A program made the position numbers and the translations under genes. The notes beneath the pieces were generated by a model. That model worked only from the letters and a program-made list of their open reading frames with translations. It had not been told where the DNA came from and searched no databases. A DNA stretch of 64,000 bases, taken from assembly GCF_024979235.1 (NCBI RefSeq), contig NZ_JANLCM010000002.1, positions 1,240,001 through 1,304,000 of the forward strand, written 5' to 3'. Source of the DNA: Herbiconiux aconitum. Its GTDB lineage: Bacteria > Actinomycetota > Actinomycetes > Actinomycetales > Microbacteriaceae. Positions 1 to 8,504 of this stretch are shown here, in pieces; position 1 is the stretch's first letter; every line of letters begins with the position of its first letter.

Positions 1-168
1 GTCGAGCACCGGCTGCTGGAACGAGGTGATGACGAGCGAGATCAGCGGCGCGAGGAAGAACAGCACCAGGTAGAGGATGCCGGGCAGCAGGAGCACAAGC
101 GCGATGAAGCTCCGCTTGCGCGGCACCGGAGGGGCGACGGCTTGCGACGAGAACGCGGTGAAGGCCAC
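1..168 (-). CDS. Polyamine-type ABC transporter permease (5' part only)
   Basis: This is the first 56 codons of an inner-membrane permease; the rest lies beyond the window edge. The translation opens with a short polar stretch, then a basic PRKR, then a strongly hydrophobic segment (IALVLLLPGILYLVLFFLAP) running into SLVITSF, which is typical of the first membrane helix of PotB-like subunits. The start is a GTG ten bases after the stop of the upstream ATPase gene, so it is the third gene of an operon read binding protein, ATPase, permease. The family role is passage of spermidine/putrescine-type substrates. Substrate cannot be read from this fragment; the call rests on its neighbours. Confidence 0.8.
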   Translation of the reverse strand, partial: MAFTAFSSQAVAPPVPRKRSFIALVLLLPGILYLVLFFLAPLISLVITSFQQPVLD

Positions 169-177
169 GACCCCGCC

Positions 178-1377
178 CTACGCCTGTTCCAGCTCTTCTT
201 CGAGCGCCGCCCGGCGCTGCACCGCGATCGATTCGGTGGAGTCGTCGGGCGCGAACCGGGGAGCGTCGGCCGGGTCGTCTTCGAGTCCGAACCCGTGGTC
301 GGCATTCCACGAGATCCACACCTCGGCGCCCTCGTGAACGACCGGGCCGAACACCATGTTCTGGGCGAAGACGGTGAGTTCGGCGACCCCCGGAACCGCG
401 ACGAGGTATTGCGTGCTGACTCCGCTGAACGAGACATCGGTGACGCGGCCGGGGCCGAGCACGTTGCGGCCGGCTTGCGGTGTCGGAGCCTCGGTGAGCA
501 GGGAGACCTTCTCGGGCCGCACGCCGATGGTGACCTGGCCGGCGTGCCTCTTGGCACGCGCTCGGGGCACGGTGATGGGCACCCCGGCGACGTCGACCAC
601 GATGGCGTCGGCCGAAGTGCCGGTGACGGGGCCGGTGAACAGGTTCGACTGGCCGAGGAAGTTCGCCACGAACGCGGTGCGCGGCAGCTCGTAGAGTTCT
701 TCGGGAGCCCCCATCTGCTCGATTCGGCCTTTGTTCATCACGGCGACGGTGTCGGCCATGGTCATGGCCTCCTCCTGATCGTGCGTCACGTGCAAGAAGG
801 TCAGGCCCACTTCGGTCTGGATGGTCTTCAGCTCGAGCTGCATCTGTCGCCGGAGCTTCAGATCGAGGGCACCCAGGGGCTCGTCGAGCAGCAGGAGCGC
901 GGGACGGTTGACGATCGCCCGGGCGAGCGCCACGCGCTGCTGCTGACCGCCCGAGAGCTGCGAAGGCCGTCGCGTGGCGAGGTGGTCGAGTTCGACCAGT
1001 TTCAGCGCCTCGTGCGCCTTGGCCACCGGATCGCCGACCTTCCGTCGCCGTAGCCCGAACGCCACGTTCTCGAGAATAGTCATGTGCGGGAAGAGCGCAT
1101 ACGACTGGAAGACGGTGTTGACCGGGCGCTGGAACGGCTTGGTCGAGGTGACGTCTTTGCCGCCGATGAGGATCCGCCCGGCGGTGGGCTCCTCGAGACC
1201 TGCCACCAGCCTCAGCGTGGTCGTCTTTCCGCACCCGGAAGGGCCGAGAAGCGCGAAGAAGGACCCAGCCGGGATCGAGAGGTCGAGCGCCTCGATGGCG
1301 GTGAAGCCCGGGAACCGTTTCGTGATGCCGACCAGTTCGAGGTCGGCGCCCTTGTCGGCGAACGATGCGATGGCCAT
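178..1377 (-). CDS. potA: Spermidine/putrescine-type ABC transporter ATP-binding protein
   Basis: This 399-residue cytoplasmic ATPase would power polyamine import. It shows Walker A GPSGCGKTTT, the signature LSGGQQQR, Walker B LLLLDEPLGALD and the H-loop HVTHDQEEA in order. A C-terminal regulatory TOBE-like region (about residues 280-370) follows, as in PotA/MalK-type proteins. Its ATG shares one base with the TGA of the binding-protein gene (TGATG), so the two are translationally coupled. The permease follows after ten bases. The subfamily (PotA versus FbpC or other TOBE importers) is inferred mainly from the PotD-like partner. Confidence 0.88.
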   Translation of the reverse strand: MAIASFADKGADLELVGITKRFPGFTAIEALDLSIPAGSFFALLGPSGCGKTTTLRLVAGLEEPTAGRILIGGKDVTSTKPFQRPVNTVFQSYALFPHMTILENVAFGLRRRKVGDPVAKAHEALKLVELDHLATRRPSQLSGGQQQRVALARAIVNRPALLLLDEPLGALDLKLRRQMQLELKTIQTEVGLTFLHVTHDQEEAMTMADTVAVMNKGRIEQMGAPEELYELPRTAFVANFLGQSNLFTGPVTGTSADAIVVDVAGVPITVPRARAKRHAGQVTIGVRPEKVSLLTEAPTPQAGRNVLGPGRVTDVSFSGVSTQYLVAVPGVAELTVFAQNMVFGPVVHEGAEVWISWNADHGFGLEDDPADAPRFAPDDSTESIAVQRRAALEEELEQA

Positions 1378-2603
1378 CAGCTGCCCAACAGCACCTTCTG
1401 GAACTGCGCCTGGTAGTCGTTCTCCTCCTGCGGTGTCAGGGTGCGGAACACGTGCACCGTGGAGAGCGTCTCTTCGTCTGGGAAGATCAACTGGTTCTCG
1501 GCGAGCTCGGGGTCGAGCGCGATCGCGGCCTCTTTTGCTCCCACCACCGGGGTCACGTAGTTGACCCAGGCCGCGAGTTCGGCGGCGACCTCCGGCTCGT
1601 AGTAGTAGTTCATGACCGCTTCGGCGTTCTCTTTGTGGGCCGAGCCCATCGGCACCACGAAGGTGTCGTTCCAGAGCGTGCCGCCGGCATCCGGGATCGC
1701 GAACTCCCACTTGTCGCCGGCCTGGGCGTTCAGCGAGGTGATGTCGCCCGACCAGCAGATGGCGGCGAAGGTGTCTTCGCTCTGCAGGTCGTTCAGGTAG
1801 GCGTTGCCCTTGATGTTGCGGATCTGCCCGTCGTCGACCTGCTTGGTGAACTGGTCCATCGCGTTCGCGTACTCGTCGTCGCCCCACTCGCCTGTGATGT
1901 CGACGCCCTGCGCGAGCATGATGAGACCCATCGTGTCGCGCATCTCGGAGAGCACGCCCACGCGGCCCTTCAGAGCCGAGTCCCACAGGTCGTCGACGCT
2001 CTTCAGCCCATTGGGCACCTTCTCCTTGTTCCAGCAGATGCCGGCGAAGCCGCCCTGCCAGGGCAGCGAGAGATGACGGCCCTCGTCGAAGTCGGGGTTG
2101 GCGAACGACGGACTCAGGTTCGCGATGTTCGGGATCTTGGCGTGATCGAGTTCCTGCACGTATCCGTTCCGAACCAGGCGGGCGACCATCCAGTCGGTGA
2201 GGCACACCGTGTCGGCCCCGATGTCCTGCCCCAGCGCCAGCTGGTCTTTGACCTTGGCGTAGTAGCTGTTGTTGTCGTCGACGGCCACGTTGTAGGTGAC
2301 GGTGATGCCCGACTGGTCTTCGAAACCCATGAGAGTCGGGTAGTTGCCGGCGTCGTCTTCATCCATGTACGCGGGCCAGTTGTCCCACGTGAGCGTCTTC
2401 TCGGTCGCCGAGACGTCTTTCGCGGGCGTCAGCTCTTTCTTCTCGCCGGTCGAACAGGCGGCGAGCGCCAACGCCGTGGCGCCGAAGCCCGCGGCGCCGA
2501 GGAATCCGCGACGGGAGAGTGAGAGCGCACGCGCACGCTGCACGGCCTGGGAGTGCCGGATCGCCTGCAGGATCATCGGGTCTTGTGGGGGTCTCAAGGT
2601 CAT
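1377..2603 (-). CDS. Polyamine-type substrate-binding lipoprotein with Tat signal
   Basis: This secreted 408-residue solute-binding protein is of the PotD/PotF family. The N-terminus has a twin-arginine motif (SRRGFL), a hydrophobic stretch and a lipobox LAAC followed by STGEKK. It should therefore be exported by Tat and lipid-anchored outside the membrane. The mature part has PotD-like elements such as TLTWDNWPAYM near its start and LPWQGGFAG, ICWSGD and YYYEPE later. The frame stays open further upstream, but ATG 2603 with AGAGGAAAG about ten bases ahead is preferred. It is the first gene of the operon. Binding to spermidine or putrescine is inferred from the family. Confidence 0.88.
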   Translation of the reverse strand: MTLRPPQDPMILQAIRHSQAVQRARALSLSRRGFLGAAGFGATALALAACSTGEKKELTPAKDVSATEKTLTWDNWPAYMDEDDAGNYPTLMGFEDQSGITVTYNVAVDDNNSYYAKVKDQLALGQDIGADTVCLTDWMVARLVRNGYVQELDHAKIPNIANLSPSFANPDFDEGRHLSLPWQGGFAGICWNKEKVPNGLKSVDDLWDSALKGRVGVLSEMRDTMGLIMLAQGVDITGEWGDDEYANAMDQFTKQVDDGQIRNIKGNAYLNDLQSEDTFAAICWSGDITSLNAQAGDKWEFAIPDAGGTLWNDTFVVPMGSAHKENAEAVMNYYYEPEVAAELAAWVNYVTPVVGAKEAAIALDPELAENQLIFPDEETLSTVHVFRTLTPQEENDYQAQFQKVLLGS

Positions 2604-2756
2604 CCTCTTCACGCTTTCCTCTAAGGGGCCAGGCCGTGTGCGAGCCACGATTCCGGGAGGCTGTGGAGCCCGGAAAATGGTAGGTCTGATATTGGCACAC
2701 GAGGTGCTCGATTCGACAGCATCCACGACGAAAACCAGCACATCGAAACAAACTCT

Positions 2757-3242
2757 TTACGAAATCAGTGCCACAGCAGCGGAATGACCTCCGTTTTCGT
2801 CTGCCCGGGCATGCCGACCAGTACGCTCGCGGCCACGCATCCGTGCTGCCTCGAGGAGGGCAGGGAACTCGGCACGCGAAGTCAGCAGGCAACGGACGCG
2901 AATTCGCGCATCAGCGTGGAGAAGCGCCCACGGCACATCGTCGATCGTGAGCCGAGGGGTGTCGCCGTTCGGCGTCGGCGGCGGCGGCCTGACGGTCTCG
3001 TCGGTGACCAGCGCCACCACGGGAACGTCGTCGATCGTGATGCGGTCATCGGCCCTCAGGAGCACGGGGGCAGCGCACTGGGCGGTCAGCTGCACGATCA
3101 ACGACCGTGCGACAGCGAGGACGGGTTGACGCCCACCGACCACCAGCAGACGGGCGTCGGAGGCGCCGAGCGCGAGCGGCACGGGTTCGCCGTGGGCGGT
3201 GAATCCGAGGCGGACGACGCGGGAACGGGGCTGGTGGGTCAT
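2757..3242 (-). CDS. Unrecognised 161-residue protein
   Basis: I do not recognise this protein. Strong G/C at third positions on this strand, and a leader shared with the DUF4192 gene at matching distances from the ATG, support it as real. It has no signal peptide or membrane segment. A motif ITIDDVP occurs near residue 70 and LTIDDVP near residue 103, suggesting an internal duplication. The stretch DARLLVVGGRQPVLAVARSL (about 30-50) is reminiscent of a degenerate FtsK-type P-loop but lacks GKS. The Arg/His-rich tail looks disordered. An in-frame Met four codons upstream is possible; I chose 3242 because of the leader spacing. Confidence 0.6.
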   Translation of the reverse strand: MTHQPRSRVVRLGFTAHGEPVPLALGASDARLLVVGGRQPVLAVARSLIVQLTAQCAAPVLLRADDRITIDDVPVVALVTDETVRPPPPTPNGDTPRLTIDDVPWALLHADARIRVRCLLTSRAEFPALLEAARMRGRERTGRHARADENGGHSAAVALIS

Positions 3243-3287
3243 GCACCCAGTCAACGCGACGGGCTCCCCGTGCCGGCGGCACGCATC

Positions 3288-3336
3288 CGATCTGTGGAGA
3301 AGAATCGGTTCGGGGCGGATTGTGGAGAACTCACCG
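3288..3336 (-). promoter_or_regulatory. Leader motif shared with the DUF4192 gene, containing DnaA-box-like sites
   Basis: Read on the minus strand, GGTGAGTTCTCCACAATCC is followed 28 bases later by CCACAGATCG. Both blocks recur at 22659-22707, at the same distances (77 and 46 bases) from the ATG of the DUF4192 gene. Two copies of TTCTCCACA, one mismatch from the DnaA box TTATCCACA, lie here. Identical spacing at two unrelated genes argues for a shared promoter or operator. The binding protein is unknown. Confidence 0.55.
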
Positions 3337-3338
3337 CG

Positions 3339-3983
3339 TCAGTGCACGTCGAGGTACTGGTCGCCGATGCCGATCCGGGTGCCGCGGGGCACGCGCATCC
3401 GCTCCCCCGGAACGAGATCGATGGGGTCGACCAGATCGAGCCCCAGTCGGGTTCCGTTCGCCGACCCCCGGTCGGCGATCCAGAGCCGGTCGCCGTCGAC
3501 CCCGAATTCGAAGTGGGTCTTCGAGACGCTGCGCTCCGGGTCGACGATCTGCACGAGGTATTCGAACGACTCGCCCTCGCCAGCCGCCGGATTGCGCCCG
3601 ACGAGACCGCTACCCGAAACGCGGATGCTCTCTCCCGTGCTGAACACCAGACTGAACAGGGGACCGCTGCGGGAGACCGCGGCGGGGTCTGCGGGCGACG
3701 GCGCCTCAGGAGGGGCTGACGGGGCGGCATGCGCGGGCGCGGAGGCGGCATGCGCAGGAACACCGTGCGCGTGAGGGGCGGCCGGCTTCGAGGAGACGTG
3801 GGCAGGAGCGGCGTGAGCCGGCGCCGATGCGGACGCCTCCCGCGCCATCGCCTCGAGCAGCGCCCGGCGATCGTGCCGTTCCGTGTCACCGAGCGTCGGA
3901 CGCGGTGCGATGGCGGAAGTGCCGCACTCACCGCAGAGCAATGCCCCCGCGGTCAACGTCGTGCCGCACGTTCTGCACTTCAC
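3339..3983 (-). CDS. Zinc-ribbon FHA-domain protein, last gene of the signalling operon
   Basis: This 214-residue protein would bind phosphothreonine peptides. An N-terminal zinc ribbon (CRTCG then CGECG, four cysteines in the first 25 residues) is followed by an Ala/Pro/His-rich linker. A C-terminal FHA domain follows with GRNP, the SKTHFEF core and RGSANGTRL. The GTG start overlaps the TGA of the transglutaminase gene (GTGA), which fixes the start. It is a likely reader of phosphorylation by the kinase encoded upstream in the same operon; that partnership is inferred from context. Confidence 0.85.
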   Translation of the reverse strand: MKCRTCGTTLTAGALLCGECGTSAIAPRPTLGDTERHDRRALLEAMAREASASAPAHAAPAHVSSKPAAPHAHGVPAHAASAPAHAAPSAPPEAPSPADPAAVSRSGPLFSLVFSTGESIRVSGSGLVGRNPAAGEGESFEYLVQIVDPERSVSKTHFEFGVDGDRLWIADRGSANGTRLGLDLVDPIDLVPGERMRVPRGTRIGIGDQYLDVH

Positions 3984-6325
3984 CGGATGTCCCGCCTCTT
4001 CTCTCCCCTGCCATGATACGTGCGCAACGACCGCGTCGACACTCGCGCCGAGAGCCGCGCGAACCACCCTCGCGACTCCAGCAGACGCCGGCGCTCGGCG
4101 TCGGAGGCCTCCCAGATCTCCTCGATCTCGCGGTCGGGCGGGTCGGTGGGAGCGTAGACCGCACCGTCGATCCGTTCGGCCAGGAGAACGGCCGAATCGC
4201 CGCCGAGCGACCGGGCGGCCTCGCGCCGGGTCGCGTTCGCCGGGGGTGCCTCGGCGACGTCGCGTGCCGCATCCACCAGTTCCGCCCAGCCACCGGCCGC
4301 GCGGGCTCGGGCGGAGCCCTGGGTGCGCCGGCGGGTGCGCCGCTTCTTCTTCAAGGCGAGCACGATCAAGAACGGGGCGAGCACGATCGCGATCACCGCG
4401 AGCGAGAGCACCGCCACGAGCGCGATCCGCAGCACAGCGGCGAACACGTCGTCGTCGGGAGCCGGCTCGTCGTCTTGCTGGAGCGGGGCCGCCTCCACCG
4501 GGTCGTCGGGGTCGTCAGCAGCCGGCGGAACGACGTCGGGCGGCTGCACCGCGGTGGAACTGTCGTCCCGTTCGGCCTCCGGGATCGGTCGGGGCTCCGG
4601 CGCCGCGTCGAAGGGAACCCAGCCTTCTTCGGCGGTGTAGACCTCGGTCCAGGCACTCGCGTCCCGGCCCCGGACGTCGACCGGCGCACCGGCCGCACCG
4701 GGTCCACCGGGTCCGCCGCCGGAGTCGCCGTCGCTGGGCACGGTGAACCCCATCGCCACACGCGCCGGGAATCCGGCGGCTTCGGCCAGCAGGGCACCCG
4801 CCACCGCGTACTGCTCGTCATCGCCGAGCATCGGCGACACCGTGAGGAGCTCCTGGATGCGGTCGGCCCCGTGGCCGGATCGGCTGAACACCTCCCCGTC
4901 GCCCGAGCCGGAGAGGTAGCCGGTGTGGAGTCCCTCGACGATGCCGGAGAGCCGCTCTCCAGGCGAGCCGGACGCGGGCGCCCACTCGGCCACCCGCACG
5001 GCGACCGCATCCGGAACCGCCTCGCTCTGCGCGGGCGGCGTGGCGCCGGGCGTCAGTTCGGCGAGATCGACGGATGTCGACGCTGCGGTCGCGGCTGGCG
5101 CATCCCGCGTGGTGAGGGTGTAGGAGTCTCCCTCTCGAAGCCCGGCGGTGTCGGCGACCGTGGCGAGGGCAGCGCTGAAGTAGAGCGAATTCTGAAGCGC
5201 CTCGGCGCCTGGTCCTGAGAACGAGATCGCCACCGGATCGCCCGTCGTGGGAACCCAGACCGAGTCGTAGTCCCCGACCCGGATCTCGGCCGTGCTCGTC
5301 GATCCCCCACCAGGCGATCCCCCGAACCCCGCATTCGTGCCCGATCCGCCGAGGCGCTCGGGCACGCGGGAGAACAGCGCATCCGAGTCCTCGGCACCGC
5401 CGACGTTGTAGACCACTCCGTCGTAGTCGTTCATCCGCGCCAGAACGATTCGCGAGCCCGACGCTGCACCCGTGACGGTCAGCACCACCGAGTCGGCCAG
5501 CGGTTCTTTCGAGTAAGCACGGAATCCGGAGAGCGGGCTCGGATAGTCGCGGGCATCGAACGGCTGCTCGACCGCATCCCGAGCCACCACGCGGTCGGGA
5601 GCGGGGAGCGCGACCGTCACACCGACGGCCACCACGAGTCCGGCCGCCACGACCCCCGCCGCAGCCGCCACCGCCCGCCCGGGCACACGGATGCGCGACA
5701 CGACGAGCCAAGCGACGGCGACGGCGGCGAACAGTCCGCCGACCGCGATCGGAGCGAATGCCACCGCCCCGCCGAACGCGATCCCGCCGATCAGAACGAG
5801 GGCGGGGATCGCGACGGCGAACGCCGGTCGAGAAACCCGGGTGGCGACCGACACGCCGAGCACCGAGGCGACGAGGAGGGCCACGAACACAGGAACAAGC
5901 AACGCTTGGTAGTCGCCCACCGGCAGCTCGATGGTGAGCAGCTGCCGCCAGCCGGCCGCGGTCGTGACGACGAGATCGGCGAGGCCTGCCGGGGTCGGAA
6001 GAACTCCCCAGAGGGCCTTGGCCGGCACAGCGAGCGGCACGCCGAGCAGGAGCCAGGCGACGAGTGTCGCGAGAAGCACCAGGTGACTCGGCCACGACCA
6101 GCGGGCGCCCGCGGCTCCGAGGGCGATTCCGACGGTGACGGTGACCAGCGCGAGCAGCACGAAGGCCGGCGACTCGTAGATCGGCCACCAGGCCGCTGCG
6201 GCCACCAGAGTGAGCATCTCGAACACGATCGCCGCCGCCACGATGCGCCCGGTGGGCATCCGATCGCCCGGGCCGCTCGGCGCCCGGCTTGACCGTCCGC
6301 CCCGAACCGCAGCTGGCGCGCTCAC
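3980..6325 (-). CDS. TgpA-like membrane transglutaminase-fold protein, catalytic residues missing
   Basis: This 781-residue integral membrane protein has about seven N-terminal hydrophobic helices (residues 20-220). A large extracytoplasmic region holds the transglutaminase fold (about 480-580). A transmembrane helix near 640-665 and a basic, charged cytoplasmic tail follow. In active TGc domains the first motif has a catalytic Cys before E-x-x-A and the second is HAW-x-EVY. Here these read GDDEQYA (Asp503 for Cys) and SAWTEVY (Ser557 for His); only the Asp of FDAAP (573) remains. It is therefore probably a non-catalytic scaffold or binding domain. The GTG start overlaps the DUF58 stop (GTGA). 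It follows MoxR and DUF58, the usual partners. Confidence 0.88.
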   Translation of the reverse strand: MSAPAAVRGGRSSRAPSGPGDRMPTGRIVAAAIVFEMLTLVAAAAWWPIYESPAFVLLALVTVTVGIALGAAGARWSWPSHLVLLATLVAWLLLGVPLAVPAKALWGVLPTPAGLADLVVTTAAGWRQLLTIELPVGDYQALLVPVFVALLVASVLGVSVATRVSRPAFAVAIPALVLIGGIAFGGAVAFAPIAVGGLFAAVAVAWLVVSRIRVPGRAVAAAAGVVAAGLVVAVGVTVALPAPDRVVARDAVEQPFDARDYPSPLSGFRAYSKEPLADSVVLTVTGAASGSRIVLARMNDYDGVVYNVGGAEDSDALFSRVPERLGGSGTNAGFGGSPGGGSTSTAEIRVGDYDSVWVPTTGDPVAISFSGPGAEALQNSLYFSAALATVADTAGLREGDSYTLTTRDAPAATAASTSVDLAELTPGATPPAQSEAVPDAVAVRVAEWAPASGSPGERLSGIVEGLHTGYLSGSGDGEVFSRSGHGADRIQELLTVSPMLGDDEQYAVAGALLAEAAGFPARVAMGFTVPSDGDSGGGPGGPGAAGAPVDVRGRDASAWTEVYTAEEGWVPFDAAPEPRPIPEAERDDSSTAVQPPDVVPPAADDPDDPVEAAPLQQDDEPAPDDDVFAAVLRIALVAVLSLAVIAIVLAPFLIVLALKKKRRTRRRTQGSARARAAGGWAELVDAARDVAEAPPANATRREAARSLGGDSAVLLAERIDGAVYAPTDPPDREIEEIWEASDAERRRLLESRGWFARLSARVSTRSLRTYHGRGEKRRDIR

Positions 6326-7521
6326 GCGCCCACCGCCCGCGTGAGAGTGCGCACGAGGTCGTCGAGGTAACCGATCCGCGTGATGCGGAGCGAGTCGATG
6401 CGCACCAAGGTCGCCTCCGCCTCGGGTTCGGCGATGACTGCGACCACCTCGACACCGATCGCGAAGTGCGAGGCGGCCGCCCTCAATTGGCGAGCCGTGA
6501 CCGTCGATCCGCACGCGAGGAAGACCACCGAGGCATCCGGGGCCGACTCGCCCACCGACCGGGCCACCGCGGGCACGCGCGCGGCCCGCGCAGAGCCCGA
6601 CTCCTCGATCGCACTCAGGTCGTCGAGCAGTTCTCGCGGGGTGCGCACGCGGAGCCGCGCCCCGCCCTGAGCGCGTCGCCTCACACCCTCCCCCGCGAAC
6701 ACCGAGACCGTCGTGCCGTCGGAGATGGCGCGCACCCCGATCGAGCCGACCACACTCACCGCGAGCTCGAACTCCTCGTCTGAGGCGTAGTCCGCCGCAC
6801 TCAGCGACTGCACCACGATCAAGTGACTCCGCCGGGTCTGCTCGAACTGGCGCACCAGGAACGCCCCGGTCTTCGCCGTGCTCTTCCAGTGGATGTGCCG
6901 CCGGTCGTCGCCCGCGACATAGGGCCGGAGCGCATGGAACGACATGTCGCTGTCGGTCAGGTCGGCGGTCGGGATGCCTTCGAGGTCGCGCAACAGACCG
7001 GTGGTGCTGACGGGGAGCGACACGATCGTGGGGTGAACGTAGAGCTCAGCGGTGTCCGACCGCACGGATTCGCGTCGGGCGAGGCCGATCGGATCACGTC
7101 GCACGATCGTCACCGGACCCACGGTGATGACACCCCGCCGCACCGTCGGAACCGAGACGAGCACCTCGCGGGACTCCCCTGCCGCGAGCGACGGTAGGCG
7201 AATGATCTCCGTACGGCCGCCCACCACGAACTCCGCCTGGTGCGCTCGTCGGCTGCGCGTCGCGTCGTTCGTGACACGCACCGCCACCGTGGCCGCCTGG
7301 CCCGCCACGACCCGGCGGTCGAGCACGTCGATCTCGATCCGGCCGCTCGACCGACCCACCAGGAAGGCCGCCGCGACGAGTGCGACGACCAGCGCCACCA
7401 GGCCGACGACGACCAGCTCCGTCCAGCCGAAGGCGATTCCGCAGCCGAGGCCCACGAGGGCCATTCCGACGACGACCCACCCGCTCGATGCGATCGAGAC
7501 CGGCAGCCGGCGCTCGCTCAT
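6322..7521 (-). CDS. DUF58 family membrane-anchored protein
   Basis: This 399-residue protein has two N-terminal hydrophobic segments (about residues 12-55) and a beta-rich middle. The DUF58 core is seen around residue 205 (RPYVAGDDRRHIHWKSTAKTG), followed by a von Willebrand A-like fold. DUF58 proteins almost always pair with MoxR AAA ATPases, probably as chaperone clients or adaptors. That pairing is present here, and the ATG overlaps the MoxR stop (ATGA). It also overlaps the downstream transglutaminase gene (GTGA). The exact biochemical role is unknown for the family. Confidence 0.88.
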   Translation of the reverse strand: MSERRLPVSIASSGWVVVGMALVGLGCGIAFGWTELVVVGLVALVVALVAAAFLVGRSSGRIEIDVLDRRVVAGQAATVAVRVTNDATRSRRAHQAEFVVGGRTEIIRLPSLAAGESREVLVSVPTVRRGVITVGPVTIVRRDPIGLARRESVRSDTAELYVHPTIVSLPVSTTGLLRDLEGIPTADLTDSDMSFHALRPYVAGDDRRHIHWKSTAKTGAFLVRQFEQTRRSHLIVVQSLSAADYASDEEFELAVSVVGSIGVRAISDGTTVSVFAGEGVRRRAQGGARLRVRTPRELLDDLSAIEESGSARAARVPAVARSVGESAPDASVVFLACGSTVTARQLRAAASHFAIGVEVVAVIAEPEAEATLVRIDSLRITRIGYLDDLVRTLTRAVGA

Positions 7522-8489
7522 GCGGCCGAGACGTCCCCGGGCGGCGGGACGTCGAGCAGGATCTGCGAGATGACGCCGAGCGAGGTCACCCCGTCGAACT
7601 CGGCCTCGGGGTCGAGCACCAGACGGTGGGCGAGCACGGGGCCGGCGAGCGACTTCACGTCGTCGGGCACCACGTAGTGCCGTGCATCGGATGCCGCGTA
7701 GGTCTTCGCCGTGCGGATGAGCGCGAGCGCGGCTCGCACACTCGCCCCCAACCGCGTTTCCGAGGCGTCGCGGGTGGCCTGCACGAGCCGCGAGACGTAG
7801 TCGTTGATGGTGGGGTCGACGTGCACCGTGCGTGCCTCGGCGGCCAGCAGGGAGACGCCCTCCGCGGTGATGATGGGCGGCAAGGGATCGCCGTGCGCCT
7901 TCTGCGTCGCTCCCTCGAGGATGCGCAGGGTCGTGGCGTGGTCGGGGTAGCCGATCGAGGTCTTGATGAGGAAGCGGTCGAGCTGCGCTTCGGGCAACCG
8001 GTAGGTGCCGGCCTGCTCGATCGGGTTCTGCGTTGCGACCACCATGAAGGGCTCGCCGACCGGATGCGCGCGGCCGTCGACCGTCACCCGCCCCTCCTCC
8101 ATGACCTCGAGCAGTGCCGACTGCGTCTTGGGCGACGCCCGGTTGATCTCGTCGGCGAGCACGACGTTCGCGAAGATCGGGCCGGGGTGGAAGGTGAACG
8201 CTCCGCTGTTCTGGTCGTACACGCTGACGCCCGTGATGTCACCGGGCAGCAGATCCGGGGTGAACTGGATGCGGCTGCTGGTGCCGCGCACACTGTCGGC
8301 GAGCGCCCGGGCGAGCGAGGTCTTGCCGGTGCCCGGGGCGTCCTCCAGCAGCAGGTGACCCTCGCTGAACAGCGCTGTGAGCGCCAGACGGATCACGTGC
8401 GACTTGCCGTGCAGCGTGCGTTCGACGTTGCTGGTGAGGCGATCGAAGACGTCGGCGAATCGCGCCGCCTGCTCGGTCGTCATCGTCAT
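7518..8489 (-). CDS. MoxR family AAA+ ATPase
   Basis: This 323-residue cytoplasmic AAA+ ATPase has Walker A DAPGTGKT, Walker B VLADEINRA and sensor ATQNP (in VVATQNPIEQ), with a C-terminal AAA lid. MoxR proteins are thought to remodel or activate partner proteins, here probably DUF58 and the surface proteins of the operon. The start at 8489 has AGAGG seven bases upstream; a second ATG two codons later is possible. It sits 15 bases after the giant surface protein gene and overlaps DUF58. Confidence 0.92.
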   Translation of the reverse strand: MTMTTEQAARFADVFDRLTSNVERTLHGKSHVIRLALTALFSEGHLLLEDAPGTGKTSLARALADSVRGTSSRIQFTPDLLPGDITGVSVYDQNSGAFTFHPGPIFANVVLADEINRASPKTQSALLEVMEEGRVTVDGRAHPVGEPFMVVATQNPIEQAGTYRLPEAQLDRFLIKTSIGYPDHATTLRILEGATQKAHGDPLPPIITAEGVSLLAAEARTVHVDPTINDYVSRLVQATRDASETRLGASVRAALALIRTAKTYAASDARHYVVPDDVKSLAGPVLAHRLVLDPEAEFDGVTSLGVISQILLDVPPPGDVSAA

Positions 8490-8504
8490 GTGCGCACCTC
8501 TCCG

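Noticed and set aside
3243..3336. Replication origin because of DnaA-box-like sites
   Set aside because: Only two imperfect boxes, no AT-rich unwinding region and no dnaA/dnaN nearby. The conserved spacing to a gene start fits a promoter element better.
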